From the NCBI GenBank assembly GCA_022494885.1, contig JAGVSM010000190.1:16211-80210 (forward strand): a DNA stretch of 64,000 nucleotides, given 5' to 3'. The stretch comes from Micrasema longulum. Lineage: Eukaryota; Arthropoda; Insecta; Trichoptera; Brachycentridae. Within the stretch, counting starts at the first letter, position 1; every line of letters starts with the position of its first letter. Below are positions 55,875-64,000 of this stretch, piece by piece. A program made the position numbers and the translations under genes. The notes below the pieces were generated by a model, which was not told where the DNA came from, did not search any database, and saw nothing but the letters and a program-made list of their open reading frames with translations.

Positions 55875-58530
55875 CGCTTGTTCCCTTGAATAATATTGAT
55901 CATCGTTAAATGTTGTATTTTAATTAATATTTTGTAATAATATTTCTGCCAAGTATCTGACTGTCAAATAACGGTTTGTTCCCATAAATATCATCGTAAA
56001 ATGTTGTATTTTTATCAGTGTACCTATTGCCATTATTATATGTCTTAAATTAGCTGACATTACGATAACGTCAGTCAATAAAAGTTTGTTCCCACAAATA
56101 TCATCGTAAAATGTTGTATTTTAATCAGTGTTTTGCCATAGTATTATTGCCAAGTTAGCTGACCTTACGAGAATGTGAGTTAAATAATAGTTGGTTCCCA
56201 TAAATATCTTCGTGAAATGTTGTATGTTGTCTTTTAATCAGTGTATTGTCATTATATCTCTGTCAAGTTAACTGACATTAAGAGAACAAAAGTTTGTTCC
56301 CACAAATATCATCGTAAAATGTTGTATTTTAATCAGTGTTTTGCCATAGTATTTTGCCAAGTTAGCTGACCTGGGGAGAATAGGAGAACGTCAGCTAAAA
56401 AATAGTTGGTTCCCATAAATATCATCGTAAAATGTTATATTTTGATCAGTGTATTGCCATTATTATATGTCTTCAGTTAACTGACATTACGATAACGTCA
56501 GTCAAATAAAAGTTTGTTCCCACAAATATTATCGTCAAATGTTATATTATGATCAGTGTATTGCCATTATCATATGTCTTAAGTTAACTGATATTACGAT
56601 AACGTCAGTCAATAAAAGTTTGTTCCCACAAATATCATCGTAAAATGTTGTATTTTAATCAGTGTTATGCCATAAGGTTTTTGCCAAGTTAGCTGACCTT
56701 AGGAGAATAGGAGAGCGTCAGCTAAAAAATAGATGGTTCCCACAAATATCATCGTAAAATGTTATATTTTGATCAGTGTATTGCCATTATTATATGTCTT
56801 CAGTTAACTGACATTACGATAACGTCAGTCAAATAAAAGTTTGTTCCCACAAATATTATCGTCAAATGTTATATTATGATCAGTGTATTGCCATTATCAT
56901 ATGTCTTAAGTTAACTGATATTACGATAACGTCAGTCAATAAAAGTTTGTTCCCACAAATATCATCGTAAAATGTTGTATTTTAATCAGTGTTTTGCCAT
57001 AAGGTTTTTGCCAAGTTAGCTGACCTTAGGAGAATAGGAGAGCGTCAGCTAAAAAATAGATGGTTCCCACAAATATCATCGTAAAATGTTATATTTTGAT
57101 CAGTGTATTGCCATTATTATATGTCTTCAGTTAACTGACATTACGATAACGTCAGTCAAATAAAAGTTTGTTCCCACAAATATTATCGTCAAATGTTATA
57201 TTATGATCAGTGTATTGCCATTATCATATGTCTTAAGTTAACTGATATTACGATAACGTCAGTCAATAAAAGTTTGTTCCCACAAATATCATCGTAAAAT
57301 GTTGTATTTTAATCAGTGTTTTGCCAAGTTAGCTGACCTGAGGAGAATAGGAGAACGTCACCTAAAAAATAGTCGGTTCCCATAAATATCATCGTAAAAT
57401 GTTATATTTTGATCAGTGTATTGCCATTATTATATGTCTTCAGTTAACTGACATTACGCTAACGTCAGTCAAATAAAAGTTTGTTCCCACAAATATTATC
57501 GTCAAATGTTATATTATGATCAGTGTATTGCCATTATCATATGTCTTAAGTTAACTGATATTACGATAACGTCAGTCAATAAAAGTTTGTTCCCACAAAT
57601 ATCATCGTAAAATGTTGTATTTTAATCAGTGTTTTGCCATAAGGTTTTTGCCAAGTTAGCTGACCTTAGGAGAATAGGAGAGCGTCAGCTAAAAAATAGA
57701 TGGTTCCCATAAATATCATCGTAAAATGTTATATTTTGATCAGTGTATTACCATTATTATATGTCTTCAGTAACTGACATTACGATGACGTCAGTCAAAT
57801 AAAAGTTTGTTCCCACAAATATCATCGTAAAATGTTGTATTTTAATCAGTGTTTTGCCATAGTATTATTGCCAAGTTAGCTGACCTTAGGAGAACGTCAG
57901 TTAAATAATAGTTGGTTCCCATAAATATCTTGTGAAATGTTGTATGTTGTCTTTTAATCAGTGTATTGTCATTATATCTCTGTCAAGTTAACTGACATTA
58001 AGAGAACAAAAGTTTGTTCCCACGAATATAATTGTGAAATGATGTATTTTAATCAGTGTATTGTCATTAGGTATATTTCTACCTGCCGAGTTAACTGACA
58101 TTAAGATGAAGTCAGTTAAATAATAGTTTGTCGCCGCAAATATCATCGTGAAATGGTGTATTTTAATCAGTGTATTGTCATTATATCTCTGCCAAGTTGA
58201 CTGACATTTAGAGAACAAAAGTTTGTTCCCACAAATATCATTGTGAAATGGTGTATTTTTATCAGTGTATTGTCATTAGGTATATTTCTACCTGCCGAGT
58301 TAACTGACATCAAGATGAAGTCAGTTAAACAATAGTTTGTTCTCGCAAATATCATCGTGAAATGGTGTATTTTAATCAGTGTATTGTCATTATATCTCTG
58401 CCAAGTTGACTGACATTTAGAGAACAAAAGTTTGTTCCCACAAATATCATTGTGAAATGTTGTATTTTTATCAGTGTATTGTCATTTTATCTCTGCTAAG
58501 TTAACTGACATTAAGATAATGTCATTGTTG
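55875..58530. repeat. 109-bp satellite with 327-bp higher-order repeat
   Basis: About 25 monomers, each marked by TTTGTTCCCACAAATAT or a close variant. In the centre the pattern 'gagagcgtcagct' or 'gagaacgtca' recurs at 56,384, 56,711, 57,038, 57,351 and 57,678, a period of 327 bases (once 313), that is three monomers per higher-order unit. Each monomer holds a short inverted repeat; at 58,091-58,119 it is perfect: TTAACTGAC, 11 bases, GTCAGTTAA. Edge monomers are more diverged than central ones. Open frames on the minus strand here are artefacts. Confidence 0.9.
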
Positions 58531-58739
58531 TGTTTTTTTTTTTATTTTACTAATTTCTAAGTTGATGTTCAATGAGTGTTAAATGTAGTGTCAGAAGTAA
58601 TACTTGAATTTATCTAAAAGTTTACTTTCACAAAAAAATGTCAACCGTGTCCCTTCGCATAAAAATACAAATATATAAAAACAAAAAATATGTATACCCA
58701 CTTACAAAATTTATTATTTTTTGTTACCTACCTAATCAC

Positions 58740-59000
58740 AACAGATAACGAGAGGAAGAAAGGCGAGTTTCTGGCGCCTCTAAACCAGAACCAACCATCT
58801 AAGAGAAGGTAACCCCGACAGCAAAATCCACCAGAGAAGGCAACGGAAAACCACTCTGGTCATCTTCTCCCAGGAATCACCGTGGAGAGTACATCTAAAA
58901 AGCAATTGTCCTAGCCTCGGAGTACCGCAGGACTAAAATGCTTTCGCTGTAGTGATCGACAACGTCTGGGGAACCTGATAAGGCACCGCAATAAGAAGAA
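58740..59000 (+). mobile_element. RTE/SINE-type 3' tail with GAA repeat
   Basis: 'gagaaggcaacggaaaaccactctgg' resembles the conserved 3' region of RTE-type LINEs and their SINEs. It ends in 'aataagaagaagaag', a short tandem tail typical of this group. No coding part. Confidence 0.5.
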
Positions 59001-59219
59001 GAAGTGAGCAACAATTATGTAGTACATAATATGAAATAGAATAAAATAATTAAAACTATAAAAAAATGTGAACACGAAATATTAAAAAATGAAAAAGAAA
59101 CAAAACATCTCAAAATAAAAGATAACAACTGACTTAAGAAAATCATATGTTCTAAATATAAAAAGAACAAAGTAAAGTTGAGAATAATTTCGGATAAAAA
59201 TAAAGTGGACAGCATTCAA

Positions 59220-59560
59220 CTAGATAATTATATTAACATATTACAACAGAGATGAAGAACATTTAAGAGAAGGTAATATAGAAGTCTAGGCATCTACAGG
59301 GCTTATGACCTGTCAATGGCTGGTTTAAGTGGCCACTTTACACACTGTGTGTAACATTCACCATTCTGCCTATATTTGAACATCTATAGTCCTTCAATTC
59401 TTTCATCTGTTGATGTTTGTGAAGTTAAAGAGCTGAAACCTTTTATTTATGCGGGTGAGATTCATCTAATTGAATTATTTCACCTACATACTAGGCAACG
59501 CCTGAAAATGTTATTTTTTCAATCTCTATACTTATTCATGGACCAGGTATTTATAAAATT
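59220..59560 (+). mobile_element. MITE-type repeat copy
   Basis: The left end 'aacatattacaacagagatg' and interior match 6.5 and 18.0 kb. The right inverted end is missing. Confidence 0.65.
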
Positions 59561-59689
59561 ATAAAAAACAATTTAATAAGGTAATTATAAAAAAGAAAAT
59601 GAATTCAATATTAGAACTTTATAAATAATAAGTTTTTTGGAGAAATAAGAAAACTGAAATGATCGAACACCTTTATTTTATCAGTTAAT

Positions 59690-59935
59690 ATGAAGAAGTT
59701 ATATTGTAGTAGAAATATTACAACAGATGTGAAAAACATTTTCGGTAAGAAAATATAGAATTCTGGGCATCTTCGTGGCTTATGAGCTGTCATTGGGTGA
59801 TTCAAGTTACCACCTGTCCTTACACACTGTATAACATTCGCAATTCGGCCTATACTTGAATGTTCCGTTAATTTTTTCCTTCTATCTGATGATGTTAATA
59901 AAGTGAAAAATAGGTTTCAGCTCTTATTTTTTGTT
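59690..59935 (+). mobile_element. MITE-type repeat copy, diverged
   Basis: 'atattacaacagatgtgaaaaacat', 'ggcttatgagctgtcattgg' and 'acacactgtataacattc' mark an older copy. Confidence 0.55.
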
Positions 59936-60235
59936 TTATTGTATGGACTTTGATGTAAAATATGAATAAAATTCATTGGTTTAGTTTTATGAGGTTTTAT
60001 TTTTTAGCCACAAGCGCTTTTGCCTAAGTATATTTAATAGATAATATGATGAATACAAGATATACAAATATGTGATTAAATTAAGTACAACACCGAATGA
60101 ATTAACCGTGTTATTAATATTTTATTTTATTATTTATAATTAACGAATTTATTAATATTTTTTCATTTATGATGTAGGTATTTGTAAGTTTTAGAGAGAC
60201 AGAGAGAGAGAGCAAAAGCCAACTGAACCGAAGCA
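59936..60235. other. Intergenic
   Basis: AT-rich; nothing recognised. Confidence 0.3.
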
Positions 60236-60239
60236 GACC

Positions 60240-60450
60240 GAGGACACGCAGAATGGCGAGCTTTGATCGTGCCGATGTCGTGCAGTTCCGGTGTGTCTTG
60301 CGCGGTGTTGTCAGTGGTAAAAATACGGCGAAAGTGCGTGCCCATAATATGATACAAAGGAGTTTGGAGCCGATAGAGATGCTTGGATGCTTTTGTGGAT
60401 ACCATATGCTCCAACTAGGGAGCGGACATGGAATAATGATGATGATGATA
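60240..60450 (+). mobile_element. LINE 3' end with ATG-repeat tail
   Basis: 'gatgcttgg...' and 'ataccatatgctccaactaggg' match the end of the LINE at 26.46 kb. It closes with 'gatgatgatgat', a short tandem 3' tail. Confidence 0.55.
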
Positions 60451-61860
60451 TTGTGTAATTATTTACTTATTTATTGTACGGCACATGTAGTTTTTACACT
60501 ATAAAAAAATACTGTTGTAAAATAATGAATATGAAAACATGTTTTTATTTGTTATTATTATTATCTTTTTAAACCTAAATTATTTGATGCCAGTTATTTA
60601 TTTATCAATCTCTTTTTTAATATTTGTAGTTACTTGTGCTAGAAACACGAGGATAATATACATACAAAATGAAATTCACTTAGTTAATTATTTATCAACA
60701 TACGTTTTTTCATTTAAATCATTAACTACGAAGTTTTAACAAGAATCGCTAATTTTTCTGTTATTTTTAAAAATAAATAAATGTCTTTCGCCCTATTTAA
60801 TGATTAATTCTCTGTGCACAGCTGATTGCCAACAAATCTGAAAGAAATAAATTAAAATTATTATATTTTGTAATTCTGAATAAAAAAAAATACAACTAAA
60901 CCCGTTTTTACCAAGTCCGACAGTACCGAATATGAATTTTTCTATTGCGCTATTTTCTCGCCGTTCGTTGATCCGTCCGCCATCTTGCTACGCCAAAGAT
61001 CCCTTATGTCATTGTGAGGAGTAAAAATGTAAATAAACTATATCTACGAAATGTAATTACGTATAGAAATTCTACAATTTCAACAATATAAGATAGGTTA
61101 GTTGAAATGAATAAATGTTTTTGATATGGGTGTCAAAATTAATGTTCATTGTTCTAAACATTATCTATGGATACCGGAAAGGTGGTTTATTGTGTGGAAC
61201 TCGACGTTATTTTATATTTTAGTTAATCGCTATTAAACTAAAGGCACCTAATAAAAAAACCTTTGATTTTTGCCAACTCAATGGTCTTGTTTAGCATATT
61301 TTGCTTAAATATTCAAGAGGATTCCCGTAAATATCGCTTTTTTTTAACTCTGAAAAGACTGTGTTAAAAATCCATCTGCAAACGGTGCTGTAGCGTCGTC
61401 TTACTTAAGCAAAAGACTAGATGTTTTGAAATTCAGGTATTTTAAAACAAAAATTTAACATGTAGGTATATGCTAGCTCAAAGGAACGTTACCTTTATGA
61501 CTCCTAAATTCTTCAATCATCCTTCGGCAGTCATAAATAACTTTTCTGATAAGTGTGCAATTGGCTGGTGCCCATCGATAAGGACGAGGTTATGGAATAG
61601 TTCGAAGTTCAAGATGAATGGAAATTTTCTGTATAAAAATAAATAATTAACTGTGTCTTAATGTTACTTTCCGTCCTTATTTTTATTTCCACTTTATATA
61701 TTTAGATGTTTTGTTATATCATTTGATATCTTATGAACTGTCATTTCGATTCGTTATAATTAAATTATACTTTATAGACCATAATTATTACATGTTTGTC
61801 TTATTTTTTTATTAATTTGATTGATTCTATTCTTTTTTACAGTATTAAATGTTTATATTT
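60451..61860. other. Intergenic, no recognised gene
   Basis: AT-rich DNA. A CpG-containing patch near 60,950-60,990 is the only compositional change. No convincing reading frame. Confidence 0.35.
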
Positions 61861-61864
61861 CTCA

Positions 61865-62155
61865 ACAATATTTTGAGTTTGTCAAATTGTTTGTAGACAA
61901 GGACTGGATTCAACTCCCTGGGGAGCTGCTTACACTAACACATTACAACAGAGATGAAGAACATTTAAGAGAAGGTAATATAGAAGTCAAGGCATCTACA
62001 GGGCTTATGACCTGTCAATGGATGGTTTAAGTGAGTCAAATATGGGCAGAATGGTGAATGTTACACAGTGTGTAAAGTGGCCCTGTAGATGCCTAGACTT
62101 CTATATTACCTTCTCTTTAATGTTCTTCATCTCTGTTGTAATGTGTTAGTTTATA
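61865..62155. mobile_element. MITE copy with ~67-bp inverted ends
   Basis: 'aacacattacaacagagatg' through 'gcatctacaggg' is the inverse of 'ccctgtagatgcctag' through 'ctgttgtaatgtgtt'. The centre keeps only about 70 bases. This is the clearest hairpin form of the family. Confidence 0.75.
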
Positions 62156-62595
62156 TTTCTGTATTTTTATTGCTATGCTTAATATTGTATTATATGTAAT
62201 TATTATTTGTTTTAACCCATTGCAACACAGAGCCGGCGAACTGCCAGCCAAGGTTAATTTGTCACTGACCCCCAAAACCGGCGATTCGCCGACTTGTCTT
62301 TGAAGTGATTTTTTTACATTAAAACTGAATGACAATAACTTTATTCATAAAAATGACATAAATCAGTATATTTCGGTTTCCGATTTCATAATAAAATGTA
62401 ATAATCACAGTTTATTTCCCATTATTTATTACAAAATATTAATTAAGTCTTAATGTTATTGTATTTTTAAAAATGTGTCAAAATCAAACAGTGTGTTGTA
62501 TTAACAAATTATGTCATCTTTATTAGTGGTGCAATGGGTTAAGTTACTGTGTTCTTTCCTTGTTGTTTTTATTTTTATTTTTAAAAAAATATTCG
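62156..62595. other. Intergenic with short repeat
   Basis: It contains 'cggcgaactgccagcc' and 'ccggcgattcgccgac' near 62,233 and 62,278, two CG-rich short repeats in AT-rich DNA. No gene. Confidence 0.35.
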
Positions 62596-62599
62596 CGTT

Positions 62600-62770
62600 C
62601 TAATAATTTACCCAAATATTTCGATTGGTGGCCATTTTCAACGAGTTGTAAATAACTCGCCATTAGAACATGGAAATCAAGTTCGGGTAGAGTGGGGTTT
62701 GAACCTCGGACCTCTGATCCGTGAGTCCGCAACACTAGCCACGGGACCACAACCCGATTCAAATATTATA
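62600..62770 (-). mobile_element. tRNA-derived SINE head, copy 2
   Basis: The minus strand has 'TGGCTAGTGTTG' (box A-like) and 'GGTTCAAACCC' (box B). It matches the copy at 14,985-15,080 including 'gacctctgatc'. Confidence 0.6.
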
Positions 62771-63180
62771 GCTTAACACGGTCTCAGCCTAAAAATCCGT
62801 AATAAGTTAGTGAATGTGTAAACAAATATGATTCAAAATTAAAAAATAAGTAATCATATGCACGATTTAACAATCTTTTTTATTAAAAATATATAGATTT
62901 AAAATCCTCTTAATTATTAAAAAAGAAAAAGAAACAGGAGGGATGTTCCAAGTCTTGTATTCTATGTAGCCACAAAATAGTTGAAATAATTTATTTTTCT
63001 TACAATTTGTTAATATTGTAATAAATGCACGAATAATTACTATTGCTCTCCGTAGCCAGTCAAGAGTTTAATTCTCTCCTATTTTACTCTTCTTTTATTG
63101 TGCCAGGAGCTTCATTTAATATACATTTAAATGATACAGAAGATTGTTTTTTATATCACATGTATCACTTTGTTTTTCAG
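62771..63180 (+). other. Upstream region of gene G
   Basis: AT-rich with a partial copy of the 'ccaagtcttgtat' repeat near 62,950. It ends in a strong acceptor TTTGTTTTTCAG at 63,180. Confidence 0.4.
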
Positions 63181-63209
63181 AATTTATCGTAGTTTACTTG
63201 CACTTACAC

Positions 63210-64000
63210 ATGGATCATAAAAATTCGAATGTCGTAAGTGAAAATGCGGGGAGTATACTTCATACCGAAAATGAAGCAGATCTTCTCAATTCCGTAAGTA
63301 CAGGAGATATTTCTGAACAAGCGAAATGTATTCTCAGCATTGAGAATGAGGGAGATGTTCTAAGTACAGAACATGCGGAAGATATTCTCCATACCGTCAA
63401 TGCGGTAGATGAACTCCATTCTGAAAACCACAGTGACACTATCCATATTGAAAATGTAAGAAATTCTCTCCATGCTGAAAGAACAGGAGACATTCCCCAT
63501 ACTATAAATGCAGGGAATGTTTCTCGTTCTGAGAATGCTGGAGATATTCCACAGGCTGGAAATAAAGAAGGTGTTATTCAAACTATGAGTTCAGGAAATG
63601 CTTTTCGTTCTGAGAATGCTGAAGATATTCCACACACTGAAAATGCTGATGAGTTTTTGCGCTCTGATAATGCACGAGGTGTCATCCATACTAGTAACGC
63701 AGGAAATGCTTTCCATTCTGAGAATGCTGGAGACGTTTCACGCACTGAAAATGCTGCTGAAATTTTACGTACGGAAAATGCAATATGTGTCATCCATACT
63801 GGAAATGCGGACATTTCTCTTCATACTGAGAATGTTGGAAATGTTCTCCGTACTGGGGAAGGGTTACCCTGTACCGACAAAGAAAGTGAACCTGGTTTTG
63901 CTGCTATTAAAGTTGAACCGGGGACAAGTACCGAACAACTCGATGAAAATGATCAAATGATTAGCTATACAGAAATGGACATTTCGTACCCTGATATCAA
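63210..64000 (+). CDS. Gene G: first exon of a psi-K-x-E zinc-finger gene with an expanded 9-residue repeat (partial)
   Basis: An open frame with no stop runs from ATG at 63,210 to the window edge (263 codons). An acceptor at 63,180 lies 29 bases upstream, and the frame is open back to it, so an upstream coding exon is not excluded. Residues about 11-225 are about 22 tandem copies of a 9-residue unit with consensus E-N-A-G-D-I-L-H-T, for example ENAGSILHT, EHAEDILHT, ENAEDIPHT. The remainder (GEGLPC..., IKVEPGTSTEQ, 'YTEMDISYPDIK') matches exon 1 of genes A-E, where the 9-residue unit occurs once as 'EEDILHTGE'. A finger exon is expected beyond the window. Function is inferred from the paralogues only. 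Confidence 0.8.
   Translation, partial: MDHKNSNVVSENAGSILHTENEADLLNSVSTGDISEQAKCILSIENEGDVLSTEHAEDILHTVNAVDELHSENHSDTIHIENVRNSLHAERTGDIPHTINAGNVSRSENAGDIPQAGNKEGVIQTMSSGNAFRSENAEDIPHTENADEFLRSDNARGVIHTSNAGNAFHSENAGDVSRTENAAEILRTENAICVIHTGNADISLHTENVGNVLRTGEGLPCTDKESEPGFAAIKVEPGTSTEQLDENDQMISYTEMDISYPDI

Noticed and set aside
57988..58427. Two near-identical minus-strand frames that look like duplicated genes
   Set aside because: They are translations of the 109-bp satellite; the repeat in protein reflects the repeat in DNA.
55875..58530. CRISPR-like array
   Set aside because: Whole monomers repeat with no unique spacers, and the context is eukaryotic.
63260..63814. Overlapping minus-strand frames and the plus frame at 63598
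   Set aside because: They are shadows of the 27-bp coding repeat of gene G, which is the only frame that stays open and matches the paralogues.

Overview
The window looks like repeat-rich, AT-rich animal nuclear DNA, most probably from an arthropod and perhaps an insect. Genes are split by GT-AG introns, C2H2 zinc fingers carry TGEKP linkers, and the rest is dominated by non-LTR retrotransposon tails, Penelope-like remnants, tRNA-derived SINEs, hairpin MITEs and satellites. I cannot name the species, and I see no bacterial or viral gene organisation.

The core is a cluster of tandem and inverted paralogous zinc-finger genes, called A to G here. A (6952-10173, +), B (16733-19831, -), C (29085-31008, +), D (34944-39221, -, interrupted) and E (45765-48559, +) share one architecture. 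A first coding exon encodes an acidic stretch with repeated psi-K-x-E motifs (such as IKAEPE, VKAEPGT, IKQE), which match the SUMO-acceptor consensus. A phase-1 intron follows, and one long exon encodes 11-18 fingers. I joined donors and acceptors by eye; in all five genes the frame closes. Gene G (from 63210, +) is the first exon of another member and runs off the window; in it a 9-residue unit has expanded to about 22 copies. Gene F (53923-55005, +) is a more divergent 10-finger protein without the psi-K-x-E exon and lies between two satellite arrays.

Region by region: 1-6.9 kb holds LINE and SINE debris; 6.9-10.2 kb gene A; 10.2-16.7 kb holds DNA-transposon hairpins, LINE tails and a Penelope-like GIY-YIG fragment; 16.7-19.9 kb gene B. 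At 22.7-25.7 kb there is an apparently complete pogo/Tigger-type transposon with an intact transposase, imperfect terminal repeats and a TA duplication. From 26.8 to 42.2 kb lies a large imperfect inverted duplication: gene C with its flanks on the left arm, gene D with its flanks on the right arm. Gene D is split by a 1.4 kb LINE placed exactly in a finger linker. The region 42.5-43.7 kb has a THAP-like fragment and a Harbinger-like element with TTA duplication. Gene E follows. The region 49-53 kb holds more repeats; 53.0-53.6 kb is a 91/93-bp dimeric satellite; gene F is at 53.9-55.0 kb; 55.9-58.5 kb is a 109-bp satellite with 327-bp higher-order period; 58.7-63.1 kb holds repeats; gene G ends the window.

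The likely joint role of A-G is sequence-specific DNA binding, with the first exon as a SUMO-dependent effector. That is inference from motif content. The cluster shows repeated gene duplication, finger-number change, finger decay and transposon disruption, as in fast-evolving zinc-finger families.
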